A program made the translations under genes and the position numbers. From Cryobacterium sp. CG_9.6 (GTDB lineage Bacteria; Actinomycetota; Actinomycetes; Actinomycetales; Microbacteriaceae), in assembly GCF_029893365.1 (NCBI RefSeq), contig NZ_JARXUZ010000002.1:123344-187343 (forward strand): a stretch of 64,000 nucleotides of DNA, read 5' to 3'. The notes under the pieces were generated by a model. The model worked only from the letters and a program-made list of their open reading frames with translations. It was not told the DNA's origin and did not search any database. This document shows, one piece after another, positions 33,873-41,894 of the stretch (its first letter is position 1; the number at the start of each line of letters is the position of its first letter).

Positions 33873-34040
33873 ATGGACGAGTCATCGCTGGGCCGCTGCC
33901 CGAAGTGCGGGGAAATGGTCAACGTTTATACGTTGGGAGACGGCACGGTGTATCTCGGGTGCGACGAACTTGCTTGCCTGTGGGCCTCTCATCTGGAGTC
34001 CATGCCTTTCGAGGAGTATGAGGGACCCGAGGCATACTGA
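33873..34040 (+). CDS. Small zinc-ribbon protein (55 aa)
   Basis: MDESSLGRCPKCGEMVNVYT, LGDGTVYLGCDELACLWASH, then an acidic end. Two Cys pairs (CPKC and CDELAC) make a short zinc ribbon. It lies 16 bases after the KfrA-like gene and ends exactly where an IS21 remnant begins, so its natural C-terminus may be lost. Function unknown. Confidence 0.5.
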   Translation: MDESSLGRCPKCGEMVNVYTLGDGTVYLGCDELACLWASHLESMPFEEYEGPEAY

Positions 34041-34460
34041 TCGTCGGCCAGGCGAGCGAAGACCCGCCTCGCCGCGTGACGTTATTTGCGCGGGGCCTTG
34101 AGGTCCTCGCCAAGCATCTCGTCGGTGACGCTCATAAATACGTCCAACCAGGGCGCCGTCCGCACCCGCGTTTTCCGGGGCGGTGGTTCTGCTTGCGCGA
34201 GAGCCAACCGCACCATGGGCCGGCCGACACCGTGACGCGGCGGGGCCAGCTCATGAATTGAGAGGCCTTCCACGCGCGCAGCACAGCGGATCCGTGAGAA
34301 CAATTCCACCCGAGAGTCCATCCGAACCTCCACCGTGAGCAACCGAAAACGCGTTGCGACCACGGTGAAGGTGGGTCCCGGTTCAGGTGCCCGTGACACG
34401 CCGCAACGGCCGAAGTGGGTCCCGCTTAGATTGCCCTGGTGGGTCCGGCTAACGCTGCCA
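34041..34460 (-). pseudogene. IS21 remnant: left end plus 5' part of istA
   Basis: An inverted, diverged copy of the first 420 or so bases of the IS21 element at 4968. The terminal repeats (AAGCGGGACCCAC and GGTGGGTCC-type) are at 34410-34460 and the IstA N-terminus (SRVELFSRIRCAARVEGLSI, HGVGRPMVRLALAQAEPP, RKTRVRTAPWLDVF) at about 34055-34325. Compared with the other copy, a CAA codon became TAA near 34085, and the remainder of the element is missing. Non-functional. Confidence 0.85.
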
Positions 34461-34479
34461 TCAAGCGCTACTGGCCAAC

Positions 34480-34525
34480 TGACAGCCAAATGAGCAATTC
34501 ACTGACATTGAGATGAGCATTCTCA
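34480..34525. repeat. Isolated end of the same element type as 51083-51539
   Basis: Contains the direct pair TGACAGCCAAATGAGCA and TGACATTGAGATGAGCA followed by TTCTCA. The same end, including the CCAAATGAGCA repeat, is found at 51083-51130, and the TGACAT..GATGAGCA repeats recur at 51460-51539. It is probably a solo IS21-type terminus. Confidence 0.6.
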
Positions 34526-34704
34526 CGTCGGGGCGTCAGAAGCCCGATCTCGACGCCAGTGATCGTGGGTTGGCGGGGTTGTTCGCTCCGGCTTCGCTCT
34601 CCGGCAACGAGGGCTAACGTCACGTTCCGCCGCACCACTGGGGTGGCCTGCATCACCCGGTCGGTGTGGCTCGGGACGTTGACGATGTTCCACCAGGCTT
34701 GGTG

Positions 34705-34770
34705 TGGATGATTCTCCACTTTACGAAAAGTGGACGATAGTCCATACTGAGTGATGTGGACGATAGCCCA
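34705..34770. promoter_or_regulatory. Three evenly spaced operators of hipBA
   Basis: Three 14-bp dyads: TGGATGATTCTCCA (34705-34718), TGGACGATAGTCCA (34731-34744) and TGGACGATAGCCCA (34757-34770). Their start-to-start distance is exactly 26 bp each time, so they lie on nearly the same face of the helix. The last ends 15 bases before the hipB start. They are probable HipB binding sites for autoregulation. Confidence 0.85.
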
Positions 34771-34785
34771 CATCGGAGGGATCCC

Positions 34786-35052
34786 ATGGAAACCGTGTTC
34801 ACTGCCCGCGACCTTGGCGCCGCCGTGCGCCAGCGACGGGAAGCTCTGGGGCTCACTCAGCGGGCCCTTGCCGATGCCGCCGGGGTGTCCCGCGAAACCG
34901 TGCTCGCTTTCGAGGCCGGCAAAGCCGGGGTGTCCCTCGGCCGGGTCTTCACCCTGCTCAGTGCCCTGCACCTCGCCTTGCACGTAGCCGACGCGCCCGA
35001 CGGCGACGACAGCACTACCCTCGACGACGTGTTCGCGGACCTGGACCGTTGA
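34786..35052 (+). CDS. hipB: HipB-like antitoxin
   Basis: 88 residues with a cro/C1-type helix-turn-helix: AVRQRREALGLTQRALADAA, GVSRETVLAFEAGKAGVSLG, VFTLLSALHLALHV. It neutralises the downstream HipA kinase and represses the operon through the three upstream dyads. ATG 34786 (METVFTARDL) has GGAGGG upstream. The stop overlaps the hipA start (TGATG), so the pair is translationally coupled. Confidence 0.88.
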   Translation: METVFTARDLGAAVRQRREALGLTQRALADAAGVSRETVLAFEAGKAGVSLGRVFTLLSALHLALHVADAPDGDDSTTLDDVFADLDR

Positions 35053-36332
35053 TGTCTCGCAAACTCAGCGTCTACCTCGATGGCACCCGAGCCGGGAGCT
35101 TGCACCAGAGCGCCACTGGTAACACCACCTTCCGTTACACGGGCGACTACACCGGTAGCGGCACAGCCACCCCGCTGTCTCTGTCGATGCCTCTGTCGCG
35201 CCGCGAGCATCCTTCCCGCGTCGTCACTCCTTTCCTGCAGGGCCTCCTGCCTGACAGTCCCACCAAACTTGACCAGCTCTCCCGCAAGTACCGCACATCT
35301 GCCGCGAACCCGTTTGGGCTTCTCGCCCACTTTGGCCGGGACGCCGCCGGCGCCGTCCAGATACTTCCGCCCGGGGAGGACTCCTCCGATGCGGCCACCC
35401 GTCAAGGTGATGTCACCGAGCTGTCCGATGCTGAGGTGGGGGAGGTCATCGCCGACCTGATCGAGAACGCTGACACCTGGGGCGGTGTTCGCACTGACAT
35501 GCACTGGTCTCTCCCTGGTGCTCAACCCAAAGTTGCTCTGTTCCGGTTCGACGATGGCCGCTGGGGAACCCCGAACGATTCGACCCCCACCACCCACATC
35601 CTGAAACCCGCCATCTGGCCGTACACAAACCATGACGTGAACGAGCACGTGACGATGGCCGCCGCCCGGCTCCTCGGCCTGAGCGTGGCCAGAAGCGAGC
35701 TGATGACCACGGACCGGGGCGACCGGGTGTTCGTCTCCACTCGCTACGACCGCCGGCAGCGGAACCGGCCGGCCGGCCGGTGGGCGCGGCTGCACCAGGA
35801 GGACCTCTGCCAGGCGCTCTCCGTCGCCCCCATGCGGAAATATCAGCAGGACGGCGGCCCCGGCGTCAACCAGATAGCGGGACTGTTCGACACCCTCTCA
35901 GACCCCCGGGACCAGGCCGACAGCCGCCGCCGGTTCTTTGACGCCCTCGTCTTCAACGTCAGTGCCGCGTGCACCGACGCCCACGCGAAGAACTTCTCCA
36001 TGCTCCTCGTCGGCCGGCGCGCCACACTCGCCCCGCTCTACGACGTGGGCACACACGCCCTCTACCCGTCGAAGGACCCGCTGCGTTCCGCCATGAAACT
36101 CGACGACGAATACACCCTCGACGCCATCGGCATGCCCGAGCTCCTAAAAGCGGCCACCAAACTCCGCATCCCCGCCGACGTGGCCGAAGCCCGCGTCACC
36201 CACATCCGGTCGAACCTGGCCGGCGCGTTCGCTGACGCGGCCGCCACCATCGAGGGAATGCCCGACGTGCGCGGCGTCGCGGCCGCCGTCGCCAACTCCA
36301 TCCACGACCTCGCCACCCAGCGCGGCTGGTGA
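35052..36332 (+). CDS. hipA: HipA-like Ser/Thr kinase toxin
   Basis: 426 residues from ATG 35052. The HipA N-terminal domain comes first (SVYLDGTRAGSLHQSATGNT, LSLSMPL, PFLQGLLPDS). Kinase landmarks follow: WSLPGAQPKVAL (P-loop-like, about 152-163), HILKP, RYDR, HQEDLCQAL, CTDAHAKNFSMLL (catalytic loop, Asp at about 309) and PLYDVG (metal-binding Asp). The usual I-G-N before the catalytic D-x-H-x-K-N is S-A-A-C here. HipA toxins phosphorylate targets such as glutamyl-tRNA synthetase and cause dormancy; the target here is unknown. Confidence 0.9.
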   Translation: MSRKLSVYLDGTRAGSLHQSATGNTTFRYTGDYTGSGTATPLSLSMPLSRREHPSRVVTPFLQGLLPDSPTKLDQLSRKYRTSAANPFGLLAHFGRDAAGAVQILPPGEDSSDAATRQGDVTELSDAEVGEVIADLIENADTWGGVRTDMHWSLPGAQPKVALFRFDDGRWGTPNDSTPTTHILKPAIWPYTNHDVNEHVTMAAARLLGLSVARSELMTTDRGDRVFVSTRYDRRQRNRPAGRWARLHQEDLCQALSVAPMRKYQQDGGPGVNQIAGLFDTLSDPRDQADSRRRFFDALVFNVSAACTDAHAKNFSMLLVGRRATLAPLYDVGTHALYPSKDPLRSAMKLDDEYTLDAIGMPELLKAATKLRIPADVAEARVTHIRSNLAGAFADAAATIEGMPDVRGVAAAVANSIHDLATQRGW

Positions 36333-36500
36333 CGCCCCGGCACCCCAGCTTGGAGGGCAAGAGCACCAATGACGGCCCATTCTGGTGTTGCCCGCAGTGC
36401 GGTGTCGTTCGCCTCGTGTGGCGTTGCTCGTCCTGACGCGATCCAGAAGGGGCGCCGATCCATTGCCGGCGAAACCGGGGGGAGAGGTAGCGTCACCAGC

Positions 36501-36692
36501 ATGTGCGGCAGATTCGTGGTCCCCAGCACGACCGGTGAGCTTCTGAGCGTTTTCGATGCTACCGGCGATAACGCCGACGGCTGGCAGCCCTCGTACAGTG
36601 CTCGAACGGACCACTATGCCTTGCGAGTGGCCACGATATGCAGGCCGATGTCGCTCAGACGGTCCATGGCCGCAAGGCTTGTCCAGCGCTGA
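36501..36692 (+). pseudogene. SRAP/YedK (HMCES-like) N-terminal fragment
   Basis: Starts MCGRFVVPSTTGELLSVFDA and continues to GWQPSYSAR, the opening of SOS-response-associated peptidase family proteins, whose Cys2 crosslinks abasic sites in single-stranded DNA. After about residue 35 the match ends (a conserved N-I-A-P is expected after PSY) and the frame runs into unrelated sequence to a stop at 36692. This is a 5' remnant next to the hipBA module. Confidence 0.6.
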
Positions 36693-36811
36693 CACTGTCC
36701 TGATTGCGACCGCGCTGCACCTGAGCCGTTCGCGCCGACTGAGCAAGCAGGATCGTATCCGCCATAATCAGACTGTGAGCTCAGCACAGGGTCTGCATTG
36801 AGGGGAAACAA

Positions 36812-39676
36812 GTGGCTATTGCACTAAAGGTGAGCGCCAAACCGCTGTCCACTACTGAGATGAATAGTCGTGCTTCGGCCTTCGTGGCGAAGTGGAAGTT
36901 TGAGTCGCGTGAGCATGCCGAGGCGCAGACGTGGTGGAACGAATTTTTCGCGATCTTTGGTGTTGACCGGTATTCCACAGCTGTTTTTGAGCGCTGGGCA
37001 AAACGAGCCTCCACCGGGCACCAAGGCCGTATCGATGTATTTATGCCCGGCGTAATGATCGCCGAGCACAAGAGCCTCGGAAAAGATGGCGGGAAAGCAG
37101 AAATACAGGCCGAAGACTATCTTGCCGGCGGGGACATCTCCGCAGCTGAAATGCCGCGATATATTGTCAGCACCGATTTCGCAGAGGTACAGATCACGGA
37201 CTTGGCGTCACCGGTTGACCCACCGTTCCGATTCCCAATTACGAAGTTGCCAAAGTACATAGCGCGCTTCGCGTTCCTTTCTGGGTACCAAGCACCGGTG
37301 CGGGCGATCACGGAGCAGACAGCCGTATCGGTTACGGCAGCCCGCCAGATGGGAAAGCTCTATGACGCCCTCCTGGGCGATATCGACGCGAGCGGCGAGG
37401 GCCACGACGCCGAGCAGGCCGCGATCTTCATGACCAGGATCCTGTTTCTCCTTTACGGTGACGACGCCGACGGTCTCTGGGAGCCGGATGCTTTTCGTAA
37501 TTTCATCGAATACGCAACAGTTGTGGATGGCTCGGACGCTGGCGCCCAGATCGCTGTTCTCTTTCAGGTCCTCGATACTCCGATTGGGAAGCGCTCGGCG
37601 CGAATCGACGACCATTTGAAAGTCTTCCCGTATGTGAACGGCGGCCTGTTCAGCGAACGCGTTGACATTCCCTCCTTCGATCACGCAATGCGCGACGCGC
37701 TCATCGCGGCTGGCAACTTCGAGTGGGCCGACGTCTCACCGGCGATTTTCGGATCTTTGTTTCAGGGTATGAGCAGTCGTGCGAAACGGCGAGAGCAGGG
37801 CGAGCACTACACGACCGAGATTAACATCCTCAAGACCCTCAGACCACTATTCCTCGATGAGCTCGAAGTCAGGCTGCAGGCGGCCTGGCCGTCGATACCC
37901 GCTCTCACTGCTCTACACCAATCACTGGCGGACTACCGATACCTCGACCCCGCGTGCGGCAGTGGCAATTTTCTCATCGTCGCTTATCGAGAAATGCGTG
38001 ACCTTGAGCTCCGGCTGCTCGTTCGGCTGCAAGAGTTGCGCCGCCTGGCACCGCTCGACAAGATCAAGCGGCTCGGCGATTACGCGTTGGATGGCACCGC
38101 AGATCTCAACGTCGTCCCTGATCAATTCGCCGGCATTGAGATCAATTGGTGGCCCTCCAAAATTGCCGAGACGGCCATGTTCCTGGTCGATCACCAAGCA
38201 AATCAGCGCATGGCATCGACTCTAGGATCGGCGCCGAATCGCCTCCCGATCACCGTCGCCGCGAACATCGTGCACGCAAACGCTTTGGAGGTCGATTGGA
38301 ATAGGACAGTCGAGGCGACCGATTCCACTCTCGTTTTCGGAAACCCGCCATTCATCGGTCAATATACCAAGACCGACGATCAAACAGCAGATATGAAAGT
38401 CGCGTGGGGCAAGAACTATGACGGATATTTGGACTTCGTCACAGCTTGGCACGCCAAGGCGCTGGCCTACCTCAAGGATACAGACCGGGCAGCGTTCGCC
38501 TTTGTGACCACAAATTCGATCACACAAGGACAGCCGGTTCCCGCGCTATTCAAACCGATCTTCGGCGACGGTTGGCGTATCTCGTTCGCTCACAGAACGT
38601 TCAATTGGAGGACCGAAGCAACGGGTGGAGCTGCGGTGCACTGCGTCATCGTCGGCTTCGACAAAGGCACGGACAAGCCGCGCCTCTTCGACTACGCAAA
38701 GCCAAGTAGCGAGCCAGTTGAGATGCCCGTTGCGCGCATCAACCCCTATTTACTTGATGGCCCCGACCAGTTCGTATTCAAGCGAATGAAGCCTCTTGCG
38801 GCACTACCTGAGGTGAAGAAGGGCAGCTCGCCAACCGACGGAGGCAGTCTGCTCATCTCACCAGCGGAGTACCCGGACGTAATGGCCGATGCCGTCGCTG
38901 CGAAGTACGTTCGCCCATTCATAGGCGCCGACGAGCTCATCAATAGCGACGACCGATGGTGCTTGTGGTTGACAGAACTCGACGCAAATGACATTTCCAA
39001 ATCACCGATTCTCTCCAGCCGACTTGAGGCTTCGAGGGAGATGCGGAAGGCGAGTAAAAAGGTCGGAACGCAGAAGCTCGTTCGCACGCCGCAGCTATTC
39101 GGTGAGCTCCGTCAACCAACCGTTCCGTATATTTGTATCCCCCGGCATTTCAGTGCAGACCGGCTGTTCGCTACCGTCGCGTATTTTGACGCTGAAGTCA
39201 TTTCTGGCGACGCCAACTTTACGGCCGAGGACCCTGACGGACTTCTCTTCGCGGTCGTTTCATCAACGATGTTTTTGTCCTGGCAGCGGATGGTTGGCGG
39301 GAGAATCAAATCAGATTTGCGCTTCGCCAATACGATCACCTGGAACAACTACCCGTTTCCGCAGCTGAGCAACACCGAGCGTGAACGTGTCATCGCCGCA
39401 GGGGCTGCTGTTTTGGCCGCCCGTGTGGCCCTTCCCGGTCAGAGTCTTGCTCGAATGTACAACCCACTGGCGATGTCGGCTGAGCTTCTGCACGCGCACG
39501 ACGCTCTCGATAAGGTGATCGACCGCGCGTTCGGCTTCGCTAAAGCACCCACTGAATCACAGCGTCAGCAGCGACTTTTCGATCGCTTCCTTGAGATGCA
39601 CGAGAGTGACCAGCTCGCTAATCCGCCGAAGGTGAAAAAACAGCGCGCCCTATCAACCTCTGCGTCGCTGGTGTAG
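36812..39676 (+). CDS. MmeI-like type IIL/IIG restriction-modification fusion
   Basis: 954 residues. The N-terminal PD-(D/E)XK-type nuclease is RIDVFMPGVMIAEHKSLGKD (Asp75, Glu85, Lys87). A helical linker follows (EQGEHYTTEINILKTLRPLF). The gamma-class adenine methylase has motif I YLDPACGSGNFLIVAY (about 378-391) and motif IV VFGNPPFIGQ (511-514). The target-recognition region follows (FNWRTEATGGAAVHCVIVGF onward), and the end is helical. MmeI-type enzymes cut at a fixed distance and modify with one polypeptide, so no partner gene is needed. GTG 36812 has AGGGGAAAC upstream. It appears intact. Confidence 0.88.
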   Translation: MAIALKVSAKPLSTTEMNSRASAFVAKWKFESREHAEAQTWWNEFFAIFGVDRYSTAVFERWAKRASTGHQGRIDVFMPGVMIAEHKSLGKDGGKAEIQAEDYLAGGDISAAEMPRYIVSTDFAEVQITDLASPVDPPFRFPITKLPKYIARFAFLSGYQAPVRAITEQTAVSVTAARQMGKLYDALLGDIDASGEGHDAEQAAIFMTRILFLLYGDDADGLWEPDAFRNFIEYATVVDGSDAGAQIAVLFQVLDTPIGKRSARIDDHLKVFPYVNGGLFSERVDIPSFDHAMRDALIAAGNFEWADVSPAIFGSLFQGMSSRAKRREQGEHYTTEINILKTLRPLFLDELEVRLQAAWPSIPALTALHQSLADYRYLDPACGSGNFLIVAYREMRDLELRLLVRLQELRRLAPLDKIKRLGDYALDGTADLNVVPDQFAGIEINWWPSKIAETAMFLVDHQANQRMASTLGSAPNRLPITVAANIVHANALEVDWNRTVEATDSTLVFGNPPFIGQYTKTDDQTADMKVAWGKNYDGYLDFVTAWHAKALAYLKDTDRAAFAFVTTNSITQGQPVPALFKPIFGDGWRISFAHRTFNWRTEATGGAAVHCVIVGFDKGTDKPRLFDYAKPSSEPVEMPVARINPYLLDGPDQFVFKRMKPLAALPEVKKGSSPTDGGSLLISPAEYPDVMADAVAAKYVRPFIGADELINSDDRWCLWLTELDANDISKSPILSSRLEASREMRKASKKVGTQKLVRTPQLFGELRQPTVPYICIPRHFSADRLFATVAYFDAEVISGDANFTAEDPDGLLFAVVSSTMFLSWQRMVGGRIKSDLRFANTITWNNYPFPQLSNTERERVIAAGAAVLAARVALPGQSLARMYNPLAMSAELLHAHDALDKVIDRAFGFAKAPTESQRQQRLFDRFLEMHESDQLANPPKVKKQRALSTSASLV

Positions 39677-39952
39677 CGAGAATGCCGGAACCAACCCCGC
39701 GGTCAGCACTCAGCGCTCGTGTGTCAATTGCCCCGGATAAGTTGGTCGAATTTCTTTTGAAAAAGTTGAGGAGTAATGCAGGACCCGACACATACAGTGG
39801 GACGCCCCAGCGGAGTTGTGGCATTCCTAAGTGACTGAGAGGATGTCATTTTCCGTTCACGCTTGCACAATTATGCCGACGTCGTCGTTATGCCGACCTG
39901 GGCGTGGGCGCCCTTGCGGCGTAGGGGATTCGGCCGGAAGAGGTCGGCATAA
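39677..39952. other. Non-coding gap with TTATGCCGAC repeats
   Basis: Holds TTATGCCGAC in direct orientation at 39871-39880 and 39888-39897, and its inverse GTCGGCATAA at 39943-39952, touching the stop of the integrase fragment. Such repeats form the ends of actinobacterial multi-recombinase (RIT-like) elements; that link is inference. A 12-bp sequence, GTGTCAATTGCC, at 39721-39732 recurs at 40375-40386. No gene seen. Confidence 0.45.
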
Positions 39953-40264
39953 TTAGAGGGCCTCCAAGAAAGCGATGAGTGAGTCTGGAGGTCGGTAACG
40001 GCCGACCTTGACGGCAAGGGGTGTGGTGCGGTCGATTGCTTCCTGCATGTGAGTCATGTCGGCGTGCAGGTAGATGTTGGTCGTCGCGATCTGCTCGTGG
40101 CCCAGCCAGAGCGCGATCGCGGTAACGTCGACTCCCGCCAGCAGGAGGCGCATTGCCGCGGTATGCCGGATCGTATGCATGGTGACCCTCTTTCCGTGAA
40201 GCGAAGGGCAGTGTTCGGCCGCGAGGGCGAGGTGGTGGGCCAGGCGTCGTTCGATCGCATCGCG
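39953..40264 (-). pseudogene. Tyrosine recombinase C-terminal fragment
   Basis: About 103 residues: IERRLAHHLALAAEHC, then MHTIRHTAAMRLLLAGVDVT, AIALWLGHEQIATTNIYLHA, DMTHMQEAIDRTTPL. It contains the box II HTIRHTAA and the GHEQ..TTNIYLH segment with the nucleophile Tyr, so the catalytic C-terminal end is present. The Arg box and core-binding domain are missing; the frame is closed upstream by a stop where an inverted-repeat element begins (40267). Confidence 0.75.
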
Positions 40265-40266
40265 GT

Positions 40267-40328
40267 GTTAACGCCGGGCCAAAACAGGGCCAATAGTGAT
40301 AATGGCCCTATTTTCGGTCGGCGTTAAC
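40267..40328. repeat. Imperfect 26-bp inverted repeat
   Basis: Left arm 40267-40292 (GTTAACGCCGGGCCAAAACA...) and right arm 40303-40328 (ending ...CGGCGTTAAC) match at 22 of 26 positions, with a 10-base centre. It abuts the truncated integrase. It may be two facing transposon ends or a tiny MITE. Confidence 0.75.
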
Positions 40329-40484
40329 AACCGATTCGTCAGGCTCTGGTCAAGGATCAAACGAGTTCTGCGGAGTGTCAATTGCCAATAGGAACTGCCC
40401 GTAGGTGGCTTGGCCTGACCTGCCGCGGATATCTCGGACAGTGGGCCCTCTTAAAATGAGAGTTCACTGAAAGTAGAGATCAGC

Positions 40485-40775
40485 ATGGCCGCAGCACGTA
40501 GGCGTTTCACCCAAGAGTTCAAAGACGAGCTGTGCCGCGAGGTGATCAATACCTCCAAACCGATCAAGGACGTCGCCACCGCATACGGCGTCGGGCCCGA
40601 GACGCTCCGGAACTGGCTCAACAAATACCGCGAGGCCAACGGCGGCACCGAAGCGGACCTGACAGTGTCGGAACGGGCCCGTCTGAAGGAACTCGAGCGG
40701 GAAGTTCAAGAGCTGCGGGCGGAGACCGCTTTCTTGAAAAAAGCCAGCGCTTACTTCGCGCGGGAGCAGCGGTAG
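40485..40775 (+). CDS. IS3 transposase OrfA (copy 1)
   Basis: 96 residues: ARRRFTQEFKDELCREVINT, KDVATAYGVGPETLRNWLNK (helix-turn-helix) and a leucine-zipper-like end ERARLKELEREVQELRAETA FLKKASAYFA. It binds the IS ends. A slippery A AAA AAG at 40737-40743 in the end region suggests -1 frameshifting to make the OrfAB transposase, and the orfB frame is indeed -1 and open across it. Confidence 0.93.
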   Translation: MAAARRRFTQEFKDELCREVINTSKPIKDVATAYGVGPETLRNWLNKYREANGGTEADLTVSERARLKELEREVQELRAETAFLKKASAYFAREQR

Positions 40776-41668
40776 TGAGCAAGTACGAGTACATCGACTC
40801 CCAAAATTCTGAGCCCACCAACCGGAATTCGGTGGTGAAAATGTGCCTCTGGCTGGCCGTGTCAACGTCCGGTTTCTACCACTGGGCGATCCGGCCGCAG
40901 TCCGCGACCGCGGCCCGGCGAGAGGCCCTGATCGCGCGGATTCAACACTTCTTCGAGGAGTCCGACGGCACCTACGGATACCGCCGAATCCACGCCGACC
41001 TCGCCGCGGAGCAGACCGAGTGCTCGCCCGAGCTGGTGCGGCAGCTTATGCGCCAGATTGGCCTCGTAGCCTGCCAACCACGGCCTTTCCGCATCACTAC
41101 CGAAGCCGATGCCGAAGCGGCCGCCAACATGCCCGACCTCGTCAAACGCGACTTCACCGCCGACCGCCCCGGGGTGAAGTTCGTCGGCGATATTACCTAC
41201 ATCCATACCTGGCAAGGATTCATCTATCTGGCCACCGTCATCGACTGCTATTCCAAGAAGGTTGTCGGCTGGTCCATCGCCGATCACATGCGCACCGAGC
41301 TCGTCGCCGACGCCCTCCGCAACGCCGCTGCGACGACCGTGATCGAGGCCGACGCGATCTGGCATTCCGACCGCGGCAGCGTCTATACCTCGGCCGAATT
41401 TCGGGCTCTCGTGTCCGGCCTGGGGATGCGTTCCTCCATGGGCCGCACCGGCGTGTGTTGGGACAACAGCATGGCGGAAAGTTTCTTCTCGATGCTCAAG
41501 AATGAGCGTGTTTATCGCACCGCTTACGCCACGAAATCACAAGCTCGCAGCGACGTCATTCGCTACATCGAAGGGTTTTACAACAGCCGACGCCGGCACT
41601 CCGCTCTCGGTTACCGACGGCCCAATGAAGTCCACTATGGTTATCAGCAGCCAGCATTGGCAGCGTAG
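40775..41668 (+). CDS. IS3 transposase OrfB (copy 1)
   Basis: 297 residues with HTH_21 region (GTYGYRRIHADL) and rve integrase core: KFVGDITYIHTWQGFIYLAT (Asp), IWHSDRGSVYTSAEF (Asp), CWDNSMAESFFSMLKNE (Glu), then YIEGFYNSRRRHSALGYRRP. All three catalytic residues are present. It may be made alone from GTG 40775 or as an OrfAB fusion by frameshifting at 40737-40743. Confidence 0.93.
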   Translation: MSKYEYIDSQNSEPTNRNSVVKMCLWLAVSTSGFYHWAIRPQSATAARREALIARIQHFFEESDGTYGYRRIHADLAAEQTECSPELVRQLMRQIGLVACQPRPFRITTEADAEAAANMPDLVKRDFTADRPGVKFVGDITYIHTWQGFIYLATVIDCYSKKVVGWSIADHMRTELVADALRNAAATTVIEADAIWHSDRGSVYTSAEFRALVSGLGMRSSMGRTGVCWDNSMAESFFSMLKNERVYRTAYATKSQARSDVIRYIEGFYNSRRRHSALGYRRPNEVHYGYQQPALAA

Positions 41669-41894
41669 AAGAATCCACTAATTCCGCTGTCCGAAATGCC
41701 CGCGGCAGCTCAGCCTGGCCGCTAACAGCGGAGGGACGCAGTAGGCATATGAAGAGAGTTCGACTGGGTCTGCAATGTCGCTAGCGCGGGACGGCCCAGA
41801 GCGGCGACGGTGCTTTCCGCGGGACCGAACTAACATGTAGACACGGATGTATCGGCGCGAGGACTTCGCGTAGGCAACGACTGGGAGGCGATGA

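Larger units (their letters stand above)
40416..41712 (+). mobile_element. IS3-family element, copy 1
   Basis: 1,297 bp with terminal repeats (left TGACCTGCCGCGGATATCTC, right read inward TGAGCTGCCGCGGGCATTTC) and orfA/orfB. Target duplication GCC is present on both sides (40413-40415 and 41713-41715). It is nearly identical to the inverted copy at 44479-45775; the left end differs at its fourth base (C instead of G), and a T/C difference follows at about 40441. Confidence 0.93.

Noticed and set aside
34468..34983. Minus-strand frame of 171 codons
   Set aside because: It runs through IS ends, the three hipB operators and hipB in antisense; not a gene.
34857..35795. 312-codon minus frame
   Set aside because: Antisense to hipB/hipA; no protein-like motifs.
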